NCBI GenBank assembly: GCA_964247055.1
Contig: OZ176053.1
Span: 5,518,001-5,582,000 of the forward strand
Direction of reading: 5' to 3'
DNA: 64,000 bases
DNA from: Paragordius varius
Lineage: Eukaryota > Nematomorpha
The notes under the pieces are model-generated. The model was not told where the DNA came from and ran no database searches. It worked only from the letters and a program-made list of their open reading frames with translations. The translations under genes were made by a program, and so were the position numbers. Positions 1 through 11,930 of this stretch are shown piece after piece. Numbering within the stretch: position 1 is the stretch's first letter; the number at the start of each line of letters is the position of its first letter.

Positions 1-249
1 AACACATTTTTACAATATAATATAAGATTTTCGACGTTGCCCCACACTTACTTTGTTAATAAATATAATATTTTAATACCATAGAGCTCTTGTTTTTTTC
101 GTTCTTTAACAAATATTTATGTCCATTCAAAAAATAAATTGATAAAATAAAGGAAACAGGACTGTAATACCATATACGGCATAAATGTTGAGAAATTAGA
201 GTGTTGAAAAACAGTTTTTAGCAACAATGTGTTTAAGTAAAAATCAGAC

Positions 250-1024
250 TTCTTTCCAATTCCCGTTGTTGCATATGCTTTGGTGCACCACCATAAATGC
301 AAGCATTCCGAATTTTATAGGGCGTTCCAAATTCATCAGCCACCGACTTTACCTGAATAGCTAATTCTCGAGTAGGACAAAGCACCAAACACTAATATAA
401 CAGAAGTTATAAAATTTATATAAGCATGTATCATATTTTTAAAATATATTAAGTTAATTATTAAAATATAGATGGTATTGGTCCAAACAATTAATGTAAT
501 CCGGATTATAAGTGTGACTTCAGTTTAAAAAATATCGAAAACGTTTTAAATTATGATTAATAGGGCTTGAACGAGATAATTTTTTGTGAAAAAAGTATAA
601 AAAAATATAGATGTTTTTTATAAGAATTTTTGTGCAATTAGAAACAAAATGGCAAAAAAACAGATTATAGATTTTGATGTTATATAAAAGAGGAAAAAGA
701 AATTTTCCTCTATTATTTTTATAAGCTTTTTACCTTTTTTCGCTTTTTAGCATTCTAATCATTTTTTACTTAATAGTGATTATGAGTTTTTAATATATTA
801 ATTACAATGGGTCCATCAGTACGACTCAGAGGTGGTTGTCGACTAATGTGAATGAGTGCGGGGATAATAAACCCAAGTGTTTTTCCAGAACCAGTTTGGG
901 CGATTGAAACCATGTCGTGGCCAGAAAGCGCGATTGGCCAAGAAATCGATTGAATAGGTGTTGGACATTCCCAATCTTGGCTTTGTAATGTGTGTAAAAT
1001 TGGAGCTATTATATTTAATTTCAA

Positions 1025-1085
<61 letters not shown>

Positions 1086-1566
1086 GATGGAAACCGTAAA
1101 TTTTAACATTATTCAAGCTTTTAAAAAATTGTAGCTAAATAAATATAAACGAGGAAAAGGAGCTTCTTGAAAGGTCAAAATAGGTTTGGGAACATTATGG
1201 CCTTTGATGATAAGTTGATTCATTTCATAAAATCTTTGAACTTCTTGCTATAATAATTATAAAAAAGAATTACGTCTGGCCTCGTTTCGGTTATTTGTGA
1301 TGGTACGTAATTATTAATTCTCTCAGATCCACTGCTAACCATGGAATGAGTTTGTCTAACTCCACCGTCATTTCTCTTATATGGTTGATATCTTGGCTGA
1401 GAATTAAATTTTGCAGGCCCGAAATTTGGAGCATTATGTTCCTATAGAGAATTAAGTTAGAGTAAAAAAAACTAACAGATACATATGGATAATTCATGTC
1501 TGCGGGTGGTTGTCCCGGTGGGGGCATCGGTGGTGGCATATTAGAAAAATTTGTTTGATAATACAT
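250..1566 (-). CDS. DEAD-box RNA helicase, DDX5/DDX17-like, 5' part
   Basis: ATP-dependent RNA helicase, cut by the left edge of the window. Exons in transcript order are 1566-1483, 1441-1274, 1247-1151, 1005-806 and 391 to about 250; the last donor is weak and its position uncertain. After a Pro-rich N-terminus (MPPPMPPPGQPPADM) come the family's pre-Q region (EVQRFYEMNQLIIKG, PKPILTF), the Q motif (CPTPIQ), motif I (AQTGSGKT), motif Ia (CPTRELA) and the GG region (CIYGGAPKHMQQRELE). These follow DDX5/17 order and wording. The DEAD, SAT and C-terminal helicase motifs would lie beyond position 1. Reading phases agree at the first four junctions. The intron at 1248-1273 is only 26 nt and that at 1442-1482 is 41 nt; the next intron carries a long TA repeat. 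The start at 1566 is the first Met before the Pro-rich stretch, but the frame stays open to 1641, so an upstream start is possible. Confidence 0.9.
1023..1082. repeat. (TA)n microsatellite in helicase intron
   Basis: About 30 uninterrupted TA units between the helicase exons 1247-1151 and 1005-806. It lies about 20 nt upstream of the acceptor of the exon beginning at 1005, so its length may affect the distance to the branch point. Confidence 0.95.
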
Positions 1567-1641
1567 TTTAGGTTTTTGCTTTAAAAATGGCGATGCGGAA
1601 CTCGATAACAATCCTAACCGGGTGCGAAAAAATACAAACAT

Positions 1642-3932
1642 ATACTGATAAATAAATTAAAAAATAATAATAATAAACATATATATTAAGTATAAAAATT
1701 TTAATTTTAGCTTTTGACTTTTTCTAGGTATGGTTACATATTAGGGCTATATCCAGAGCTTTTGTAAAAATTTGATTTTAAAAATATTTTCAAAATGTGT
1801 ATTTTATTTTTTATATTATAATGGAAAACTTATTTATGATTTGGTAAGTAAGTCAAAAATTAATTATTTAACATCTTCAAATAAAATGCCTGAAAAAAAT
1901 ATACTAATTTTATACTTTCCTAATTAATATTACCCCGTTTTATAAACGATCTAAGAAAAGAATTTTGAAATTAGATTAAATTTTAAAGAATTTTTTAAAA
2001 AAAATTATTATGCGACGCTTTACACAGTAACATAAAAACTACTATGACAAAATCTATCAGGATTTTTATGTGTTTTTGGTTTTGGCTCTTAGTTAATTTA
2101 AAAAATATTGGCATTTTGTGGACACTGCACCATATCACAAAATAGTAAAAACAGGTTATCATACAATTTTAAATTAAAGCTAAATGCTTATCACTCAAAT
2201 ATATCATAAACTATATATAAAAAGCAAAAATTTTAAAATGTGGGCTATGAAAGTATCAACCCGTCGGAAATGTGCAAATAAAAATAAAGGAGAAAGAGCC
2301 GTGAGTGCTTTACAAAGATTCTATACCAAATTGAATATATTGGTTAAAAAATTAATTTATATAAAAATTTTGTTGAAACGTACTTCAGACCATTTTGAGG
2401 TATGATAGAAACGGCATAAAACGCTTATCAAAAAACACCTTTTTATATAATTCAATGAAGCTAAACATTTCGATAACCTCAGAATTTGGATTAAAATATT
2501 TGTTCGTTTTAATTTATTTTAAATAGAAAGTTTTCACAGAATCCAAATATAAAGGCAATTAATTAATTGAGCTGATAGATATGCTCAGCATCCTCAAATT
2601 ATATTAAAATAGGCGTTTTTATTCATGCTTCAACAAAATTTTAAGAAATTAAATTTTTAGGCAAAATATCCATTTTCGGTAAAAAAAATTTCTATGTAAA
2701 AATTCATACTTTTAAAGTTTTAAGAAAAAACATAGCCAATTTTAGAAGGGTAAAAAAATTTGGACTTTTGGAGTCCATATCTAAATTTATAAAAATTATG
2801 TTTTACTTTTTATATGTATTTAATAATATATTTTTTAGAATGAAGCCTCAAGCTTTCACCAAAAGGAATGACATTTTCATATGGACTTGCCACAAAAGTG
2901 TAAACAACATTTTTAAATCACTCTTAAGAGCAATGGCAAGAAGCAACATGATTCTGATACAATTAATTATCATACATGTATTACATCATATTATAATACT
3001 CCGGGTTGACGCATGCCTGGATTATTTAAGGATTTTATGCTACAATTCTACCTTAGTTTATTGAAAATCTATTTTATATCTTGATGTTAATATCTATAAA
3101 GATTGCTTGACTTTGCTCTTTTATTATAATAAAAGGGCAAAGTCAAGTAAATACAGTTTTGTACTAGGAAGACTATTGTATATAAACGATTGTTTATTAT
3201 TATGGTAACTTATATTTTCGAACAAATATTCTGGCTTATTATATAACTTATATTTTTTGCTCTTTTCCAGCTTCGTCTAGAGTCCAAAATCAAGATATTC
3301 CAAAACCCGTGTCAAAATATTTTGAATGTTTCCAATGTTTAATTGACATTTTTAACCATATACCCAGTTATTAGCTTGTTGGATTTAGCTATATAAAAAA
3401 TCCAAAAAATAGCGGCTTAAAAGATTGAGATAAGGATTTTCAAACTTCATATATGCGCTTAGAAAGCTAAAGAATGCATATTAATAAATTTGATAAAATA
3501 TCTTAAAATTTAATTTCAATTTAAAATCGCAAACTTTGATTTAAATAAAATTTAAATCGCAATCCAACTATTATTCTACCAGCGCGCAATGGGATTTTTG
3601 GATAATTGTTAGATATGCAATGATAAGCTTAAAACTTGGAACTTATATTTCAGCATTAAAAATTAATCCCTTATAGAAAGTCTAGTGTCCCCTAGCTGTA
3701 GATCAGGTCATAATAATTAAGAGATAAATTTACAAAAAATATTGTTATAACATAGTCAATCACATTTGAATACTTGCTTAATTAGGATTTTAATTTTCGA
3801 ATTTGAATTTAGTTTGGGATTGTACTAATTCTGTGTTTAGTTTTTTATTTTTTTCTTCACCTAGTTCATTTATTATACAGCGAATATTTATTACAATTTT
3901 TGTGATTTCTAGATTTGTTATATATTTTTTAA
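1642..3932. other. gene-free stretch
   Basis: No open frame here resembles a known protein, and the longest frames are A+T-rich and low in information. At about 2055 begins one copy of a dispersed repeat recognised by a phrase like TATCAGGAT followed by a GTTTTGG block. Related copies begin near 6010, 16577 and 53622, and one is reversed near 28258-28303. A strong palindrome lies at 3106-3147. Confidence 0.6.
3106..3147. repeat. 42-nt palindrome (hairpin)
   Basis: The arms CTTGACTTTGC and GCAAAGTCAAG flank a further complementary TTTTAT/ATAAAA core, giving a nearly perfect foldback of about 19-20 bp per arm with almost no loop. No gene is adjacent. It may be the end-to-end remnant of a terminal-inverted-repeat element. 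Confidence 0.8.
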
Positions 3933-4466
3933 TCTATATATTTATAAAAATGGAAAATGCTGGCTTTGTGATCTGGTACAGAAAAACGGGTAGACCCAAT
4001 CAAATCCAAACTTCGAAAATATATAATCATTAATGAATGCCCCGACAATAGCTTCGCCCTTTTTTTGAAATAGGCCCCCAGTTCGGGCCCATTCCGTGTG
4101 AAAAATGGGTTAAGTCAATTTTTTGGAGAACGTGTTGCATTCAATTTCAAATATGATTTTTGTTTACTTATTTTTGATCGCGCTGAACATAGTTAATTTG
4201 GGCCCTCTTTTTACCCGCTACCCCCGTAAAATGCCTTTTTTTCAAAAAAAAACCAAGTCCACAAATATAATTTTTTAAATCTATTTTTCCCCCAAGTAAA
4301 CAATATATTAGTATGAATGCACCGTTTTAAAATTCCTATATAATCATATTCAAACAATGTTTCGAAACCCACCTAGGTTCATTTCATTGTCCCTTATTCA
4401 AATAGCTCCCCCCCAGAAGTCCGAAGGACTTCCTCGTGCTGCGTAGCAGCACAAGATTTACGCTAG
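3933..4466 (+). mobile_element. non-autonomous Helitron, compact copy
   Basis: The element has classic Helitron ends. The 5' end is TCTATATATTTATAAAA after a host A. The 3' end is CTAG at 4463-4466 followed by a host T, preceded by the hairpin GTGCTGC-gta-GCAGCAC (4436-4452) and a 10-nt spacer. A second palindrome, GAAGTCC-gaa-GGACTTC, lies at 4416-4432. There are no terminal inverted repeats and no target duplication, as expected for the class. At 534 bp it cannot encode Rep-helicase. Its body matches, in the opposite orientation, the copies at 40905-41553 and 56845-59200, sharing the blocks GGGCGAAGCTATTGTCGG and GGGGGTAGCGGGTAAAAAG. Confidence 0.85.
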
Positions 4467-5140
4467 TTAAATAATAAAATCAAAATCACATTATCATTGC
4501 TTTCAGTATTTGTTATTCAATATTCCACATCTTCTAAGAGTTATATAATTACAAGCAGATGGATAACTCACATTGGTATATAAACTGTTATATTAGGATT
4601 AGCGAAAATATTTAATTTGCATATAATATGATACCTTTTCTTTATACAATGATAAAAAACTTCTTTTATTTTAATTTTTCATGTAAGAATCCTAGATTAT
4701 AAATATATCGGCAAAATATAAATAAATATTTATACGACCTAAAAAAATTGGCAATTTCTTTTGAGCGCTTATTATCTGTTTACAATAATTGAATGTTCGT
4801 TTAGATTAAATTGTTGTTGTTGATATATTGATACCACGAAGAGTCATTTTATATACATAATATTAAAACCATTTTTGTTTATTATAAGGTTTAGCTACTT
4901 TTTTAGATTATTAGTTTGATAAAGGAAACTCAAATGCTAAAACCCCCAATTTTTAATATAATTTGGCTAAGGAATTATTAAAAACTAAATTTTGTAGCTA
5001 CCATAGAAAAATAAATTTTTATACAAAACTTTAAGTGGCATGCATTAGTTTTCGGGAGTTGGTATGAAAAATTACTACTAAAAGCATAAACTAAATTTAA
5101 AACATAAAAGGATCCATATATATTTATTCCAACGCATTTT
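4467..5140. other. gene-free stretch
   Basis: A+T-rich DNA between the Helitron and the 3' end of the next gene. TTTATT at 5123-5128 reads AATAAA on the minus strand just past the stop codon at 5141 and may be its polyadenylation signal. Confidence 0.5.
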
Positions 5141-8100
5141 TCAAACTAAATTTAAGCCATTTCTTTCCCGTTTTAGTTGGCAAGCTTTTGTCCTTAAAGC
5201 CAATTGTTCTTCACTAGTTAACGTTGGATGATTTGATAGATAAAATTTGGTTTGAATTTGAGAATTGCGAGATCCGGATGAACTGAATGATTCGTTTGAA
5301 AGCTTTTTTAGATATAAATTAAAAAATGCAAAACCATATAAATATAAATAAAATTATATTTACAATGTTAATTAAATTAAATATTCCTAATTATATATTC
5401 GTGTATTACTTTAGATATTGCGTTTTCCATGGCGTACATGCGCATTAGGTCGTTGTCTAAATTTCCGGGATGGTATGAACTGTCTAAATATTTAATAACT
5501 TTTTTGTTTAATATCTTAAGTTTAATATGCTAACAAGACTTAAAAAATATTTTAATCAAAAACTTCCATATAAACATAATGCACTTCAATACAAATTGGG
5601 CGTGTTTAAAATAAATTATTGCAAAAATATTTTTCAAACTTTATTATATAATTTAAATAAATTTTTTAAAGTCTACGGCTCAGGCTATATGCAAAAAAGA
5701 GGCGAACTTATTACAAAAAGGTTCTTAGTCATATATTTGCCATAGAATAAAGACATATTCAAACTTTATTAATTTCCTTTAAAAACTAACTCTTAAATAT
5801 TTATTTACAAAAATAGTTTTATGCCCAGATAAGGAATTTGATTTTAATTTCAGCAAATTAATCTAAAAATGCAGTCTCAACTATTCTAATTAGAGCAAAG
5901 CAAACTTATATTTTTTCCTGAAATTTTATCGACGATTTGTGAATAGCTTTTAAAAATGGTGGTTCCATGATCAGCCATAATTGAAATAACCTGATAAATA
6001 TATATTCTGATAAAAAAAGGTATCAGGATTACATGATGCTTAAGGTTTTGGCCCTTACTAGTAAATTAAGAAATTTATTTACATTTTTCTGGTAAGTCAT
6101 CCATATCAGTAAATGGCAAAATTTGGGCACATTTTTTAATTATTTTTTTGAGCTAGAGGCTTCATTCCAAAAAAAATCAGTAAAATATATTATAAAATCC
6201 ATATTAAAAGCAAAACAATCTTTTCAAAAAAATTTAAATTTTAGATCAAGTTTACTTGTAAGGTCCAAAACCAAAAATTTTCCTAACAGAATAAATATAT
6301 TTCATCAGCTTATTTTTTGAGGACACTGTGTATAATAATAATTATGTTAACGCCTTATGCTGATTTTATTTTTCTTAGCCATATTTTTGTGAATATTTTA
6401 GCATCAATAAAATTGTTTTTATGCACCAAAGGCAAGAAGAAATGCTTCAAGAATTGTCATGACCAAATCAATAACTGGGTTATTTTAATTGATGACAAAG
6501 AAAAAACTCATCATTTTTGAAAACAACTATTTAGGTACATAGATTTTCAATAAATATAAATTATCTAAGAACCGTTTGACAAAATAATGATTGCGCATAT
6601 CACTTATGATAAAAACCATGTTGGTCGCAAAATTCCAACTCTCCTTCAATTAAGAAGGGTCAGCTTAGGTTATTTATTATTAAAGAAAGCGATAATCGGC
6701 GTTTTTTATTAACCTACCTACTTGGAATTCACAAGTTATAAAGCTAATTTTTAGCTATAATATAAGAAAAATACTTATTGAATCGGTTTGCGATCCCTCA
6801 TCTCGCCAAGATATATGTGGGCTTGACACATTTTTAATTTCTCTACCATTATTATTATTGTTATTATCGCTTAAATATTCGTATTTATTGGGTGGGTATA
6901 CTTCTAAAGAGCCTCTTGAATTTGTATTTTGGGGACCACGCCATATCATGATACGATCGTCAGCATTGTTAAAATCATTTGCATAAGGTGCTGTTTCTGA
7001 AAATAATTATGTTAAAATAAGTATTAAAAAGACTATATTCACAATTCTTTTACCTTGTGGAAAGTTATAATGGACCCACAGTGATCTTAAAAATGATATA
7101 TTTAAACTATCTGTGAATACAAAAAAAATACATTATATGACCTCAGCGTATTATTTTCTAAAATATATTTTTTGAACAGTGATTTAAAAAAATTCAAACT
7201 TTTATTACATAATTTTTTAATTTTTTGAGCTTCCTATAAAGTATATAAATTTTAAGTATATAACTCAATTGATTAATGACTGCGAATGTTCAATAATTAT
7301 TAATCAGCTGTTTGGTTTGAAATTGGTTTAGTAACCTAAGTATAGATCTAAAAGCAGTAGGACATCCAAATAATTATTTACTAAATAATTTTAACTTTTA
7401 TATAATACTTTTTAGCCAATTAAATCAGAAATGGCAAATGTTAGCTCTCGTTACTGCACATTAATAATTTTATCCTAAATCAGGGGTGCACGCTTCGGGG
7501 CCGCATCAACTCAAAAAATAGGCCGACCGCATTCGAAATTTAAATGGGCATTCATTTGTTAGATTTTAAGCATAAGGTTGCAAATAGCAAACTCGATATT
7601 ACAATTTTTTCTATTTCTTCCCAATTAGATAGTTTAATTTTTGAAAATTGTATAAGAAATATCAATTTTACTAGATTTTGTAAGCATATTTTTGCAAACT
7701 ATGAATTTCCAAAATTTTTGCGGGGCCCACAAAGAGCTTCGAAGGGCCGCATTTTGGACACCCCTGTCGTAAAAAAGCAATCACTGATTAATAATATGAA
7801 ATGACTCAAACTACCTTTAGTCATAAATGGGGATGAGATTTGTTCCCCACTAAAACTTGTACGATAAAGATCCCGACAACGCATCTCTAGATCTGAACGT
7901 CTGACATCGTCGGCGTTTGAGGAAACTTGGGATAAATTATCACTTAGGTCTATACTAGTTGTGCTTGATCCACTACTTGAAACTAATGTGTCAACTGAAG
8001 GATTAGATATTAAGGCGTCATAACTGGGGTTAAACAGTAGGTTATTGTTTGAATTTTTCCGTGACATGTAATCTCGTGAGCTTTTGGTTAATAGAGAATC

Positions 8101-8964
8101 TTTCGGTATTTTCCGTACTCCCATGTTTCCATACTGTGATTGTGGAGTGACTTGAATACCAATGTTTTGCATTGTGGAGGTGTATTCGTCTTTGGTTTCT
8201 CGATTATATCTGTCTGTGTTTGAAGTAAAATTATTTTTCAATGGTCTAGTTTGAGATAATATATTCATTTTGTGGAAAAGTGCAGTTTTCCTCAGTTCCG
8301 TTATCAAATTCTCCGTTGTTAATTCCCTTGAAAATCTGCGGACATTCTTGTTTAAATTTTGATCCGTAAAATCATTTGATTTGGGCCAATAAGGTTTGCT
8401 ATTAGCAGCAACCGTATATGAATTCGCATTTTTCCAGGAGTTGTCCTGATAAAACTTACCAGGTTCGTCGGATAGAAAGCGCGTAAACTCATTAATTGTA
8501 TTGGGTTTATCAAATTGTTCTGAAATCCTTAAAATCTGGCCAAAAACTTGCAAATGTTTGAGAAATACAGGGTTAACCAGCCTTTCACAGTTACCGCAAC
8601 AAGATTGTGGTCTATGATGGCCATCACCGGTTTCATGATGCAAAGGAGGTGACATGGAATGTATATTTGCTTGATAACTCAAATATGGATTGTATCCGAA
8701 CAATGGGGAACCTTTAATATTAGAAAATAAACTGGTAAATTTTATAAGGATTCGATAGAGAACAAAATAATCTTTAGTTTTTTCATAGATTCCGACTTTA
8801 AAAAATTTTAAATTATATAAAATTGGTTTACCCAAATTCGTCATTACTGAAGAATGCTGCAGCCCAAGATATGGAGATTGAGCTGTCCATGTGGGGGAAT
8901 AATTATATAATATGGGATTATATCCTAATGAGGTTCTGTGAATGTCATTCGAATATATATTCAT
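5141..8964 (-). CDS. uncharacterised 514-residue protein, six exons
   Basis: I do not recognise the family. Exons in transcript order are 8964-8832, 8711-7815, 7110-7054, 6996-6775, 5483-5410 and 5302-5141. They total 1,545 nt with all phases in agreement and end in TGA. The first intron is a multiple of three and open, so it can be mistaken for coding. The N-terminal 90 residues are rich in Tyr, Ser and Pro, then comes a CCGNCERL cysteine cluster. The middle is Ser/Asn-rich and probably disordered (SSSGSSTTSIDLSDNLS). The C-terminus looks more ordered, with a helical stretch NDLMRMYAMENAISKL and the final motif TLTSEEQLALRTKACQLKRER. No signal peptide or membrane segment is seen. A hAT-like element sits in the second intron, 48 nt from the donor. 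It may be a scaffold or adaptor, but that is a guess. Confidence 0.75.
7481..7766. mobile_element. hAT-like non-autonomous element
   Basis: The ends are CAGGGGTG and CACCCCTG, with GGGCCGC blocks near both ends. The flanking octamers (tcctaaat and tcgtaaaa) agree at six of eight bases, compatible with an old 8-bp target duplication. Related copies lie at 49856-50106 and 60651-60891. It sits in intron 2 of the gene at 5141-8964. Confidence 0.7.
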
Positions 8965-10904
8965 TGTGAGAAAGAAAAAAAATGAAAGAACTGAAATTTA
9001 ATTAAATATTTACATGATGAAAGTAAAACTTAACCCATTAATAAACTTTTTGATTGTTACCTATTTACACTATTTGGGATTGATTGTTAAAAATCTAAAT
9101 TGTTCGATTCAATTTTTCATTCGATGTTATTATTATTACAAAAATTACTCCTATAATCATATTATCTTATTATTTAAGGTTTAATAAACTGTAGCTCGTT
9201 TTGATTGAATGTCTGGCCAAACTTATGTTTAATTCAGAAAATCAAATAATCTTTCATCAAACGCTAAATAATAGGTAAATATTTTTATGATTTGTTGAAG
9301 ATCTCCTCCTTTCCACATTTGTTTTATACAGTCCATTCGTTTTTTAAACTGGAACCGGTTCCGTTGGGTTGGAACCACGGTTCCACTTCTTTGGGGACTA
9401 CCAGGTCCCATTTTCAAATTCTTAGGCACCAGACCGGTTCCGGTTCCAAATAAGTGGCTCCCATATGTTTTTATTTATTAAAAATAAAATTAAATGTTTA
9501 AATTATTATTTAAATTTGATCGTATGATAACATTTTTTGGTTTCATATCAAAATGGAATGATCATCCTAATGTTAAATAATTTTTATATTATTTTTTATA
9601 AATTGAAATTGTGATAATATTTTATTCTCGTATTCGATAGAAATGGATTTATCATTTGATAATTGTTTATATCTATCTTTTATGTATAGAATTAGACATA
9701 ATTATTTACGAAGATTTATTTTAATCTATAGATTAAGAACATACCTTATGTATTAAATAATCTGGTAAAAACCATTAACTATATATATTGGGGTCTCATA
9801 GCTAGAAAAATAGAAAATACGAAAAATTAACCAGGTTACGCCTTCTCATATTCTCTAGTAAAAATTTTAATGTATTCACTGTAAATAGTTTTACAATCCC
9901 TAAATTTTAACATATCACGTTTATAAATAACCCATAACGAAAAAATGAGTCATCCTATATAACAGTGGTACTCAAACTGCGGCCCACGGGCCGGATTAGG
10001 TCCTTATATCGATTTTTCTAGCCACAGATTTTGCAAAAACATAAAAATTTTATGTGTGGTATTACATAAGCGGTAGATATAGCGGCTCACAACATAATAT
10101 TAGGTATATATTCAGTGCCAATATGATAGCAAGGATCTCGCCATTTTATATAATGTATTTAGTATTTCATATTTTCATTTTTTTACACGCAATGACATTT
10201 GGGTAGTTAGTTACCCCGGAGCTTGAGTTAGTAACCAAACCCGCTTCTACTGTATAAGATACAAATAGTTTTTACGTTTTTCAACCTCTATATTCCCTGA
10301 TTGGGATAACTCAAAACGCGATCGAACTAAACAGCTGATTTAAAATCCATAAATATCAAGTATTTGCGGAATGTTACTTGAACGCTTTTAAAGATCAATT
10401 ATTTACATTTTCTTACCAAATATATATATATATATATTTGTCTGTTATATAACTGATTTAACAATATTAATGAAGAAATAATGGCAGCAAAAAAATTGAT
10501 TTATTTACAATTTATTTTTCAAAAAAATGTATCAGACGCCTAAAAGACTAAAGAAAGCATAGTTTTAAATTCAGCCTAATGTTTAAAATATTTTTTAATT
10601 AAATTTTAAATGGCCTTAGGGTATAAAATTACCCCAAAAGGGGAACATGTTTATAAATATTTTAGGCATATACTAACAATATAGTGTGAAAATTAATAAA
10701 TGAAAGGCAAATCAAAGTGAAACCGCAAATGTAAAAACCGGTTATGGAACCGTTCAATTTTCAAGAAACCAACCCGGTTCCAAAATTTTAGAAACCACCT
10801 AGGTTCCATTAACTTCTTATAGCCCTGTTATCTTAAAAAGTATTTCCTCCCTTTTATACCATGTCTATTTTTACCGGTTTTTTGGTAAAAAATATAATTT
10901 TGAA
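8965..10904. other. intergenic, repeat remnants
   Basis: No host gene seen. GGTTCC-rich blocks at about 9340-9450 and 10735-10813 bracket the stretch. At 9964 a phrase CAGTGGTACTCAAACTGCGG resembles the end of a hAT-type MITE. A short TA run lies near 10421-10437. Confidence 0.55.
9340..10813. repeat. possible element bounded by GGTTCC-rich ends
   Basis: Clusters of GGTTCC and its complement (GGAACCGGTTCC, GGTTCCGGTTCC) occur at 9340-9450 and again at 10735-10813, about 1.4 kb apart. The interior is A+T-rich and without a recognisable protein. Such simple-repeat-like ends occur in some DNA transposons. The boundaries and the class are uncertain. Confidence 0.4.
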
Positions 10905-11930
10905 AGGAAAATATTTATTTAATTAATAAAAAAATTGGGCATCATCTTCTCCACATTTCGTTCATCCCTCAGGTAATATAAGAATGTCAAGCCAAAAAAC
11001 TGAATATCTTTTACAGAAAACCATTTGTTAATCTATTCCAACGTCCAAATTATTGAAGTGCTGCCTACGATAGTGTGCCCCACTGATGCGAAGCTGTATT
11101 ATTCAGATGGCGCCAGAGAGTTCAGTGGAGGTGAAAAAATCCCATCAACAAGGTGTTTTTCACTGGTTTTGCTGTGTGAAACGGAGCATTGTCATGTAGC
11201 AAAATACTTTACTTTATTTACTGCCCATTCCGGTCGTTTTTCGATTAATGCATGGTTATTGATCATTTGTTGGCTATAGTTGTGTATTAAGGGCTTGACC
11301 GGTTTTTAAAAATTCCGAATATAAAATAACGTGGTTCCACAAAACCCAGAACACGGTTTTTCTGCAGAAGCGATTTGGCATTGATGTTGATGGATCGGGT
11401 TGGCAAAATGATTTACAATTTTTCAGCTTTGGATTAAAATAAAGTCATTTCTCATCACCTGTCCCAATTTGATGCATAAATGATTTTTTCTGTTGTAGCA
11501 GGATTTCACAAGTTAATTTTAATTTGAGTTCATTTGTGTGGGGCCTATTTACCGAGTTTAATCCTTTTCATTGCTGGTAGATATCATCGATTGTTTTTTT
11601 ATGATTAATGTAATGCTTTTGCCAATTGCTAAGTTTGATAGCGTCTTCGCAGTTGTGTGGTGTACAACAGGGCAAACTCTCTTTCAGATTAAAATCATAA
11701 CAGCTATTTTGAGACCACCTTTCACATGTGCTATCGATAGAGCATGCTCTGTGTCTCTGCCAGACGATATATTTCAACAGCCTTTTTCGCAATGATTCCG
11801 CCATATTAAATCAAATGATCTGAACACCAAGTCATTTAATGATATCAATTGCTGTAATACGTTATTAGATCAAACTGTACCTTCCAATAGATTAGAAGAC
11901 TGATGTTGGGTGCATGTTTCTGCCATAAAG
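10905..11930 (-). mobile_element. dead mariner-family transposase gene
   Basis: Minus-strand remnants of a mariner (DD34D) transposase, scattered over more than one frame. In order they are the linker KLGKWAPH (plus strand about 11526-11560), the first catalytic region TGDEK (about 11448-11461), LKTGQAL, the second catalytic motif LLHDNAPFH (about 11174-11196), a degraded SLAPSE equivalent of the SPDLAPSDYH motif, and the C-terminal FSVKDIQFF. Several stops and frame changes show it is inactive. The N-terminal part beyond about 11560 is weakly recognisable and terminal repeats were not located, so both edges are approximate. Confidence 0.85.

Noticed and set aside
843-1109. 88-codon minus frame with an (IY)n run
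   Set aside because: It is the translated TA microsatellite of the helicase intron plus a shifted reading of the helicase exon.
2768-3064. 98-codon plus-strand frame
   Set aside because: Hydrophobic A+T-driven composition, no homology recognised, no splice or conserved context.
8712-8831. reading the first intron of the 5141-8964 gene as coding
   Set aside because: It is open by chance and a multiple of three, but it has a GTAAAC donor and ATTAAAG acceptor and an abrupt Lys/Phe/Ile-rich composition unlike its flanks.
9229-9429. 66-codon minus frame rich in Arg/Gly/Pro
   Set aside because: Its composition comes from the GGTTCC-rich repeat block.
11025-11279. 84-codon plus-strand open frame
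   Set aside because: It is antisense to the mariner transposase remnant; the family motifs (HDNAPFH, TGDEK) read on the minus strand.
11571-11804. overlapping open frames of 74 and 78 codons on both strands
   Set aside because: They lie in the N-terminal part of the dead mariner and mirror each other; neither matches a protein family.
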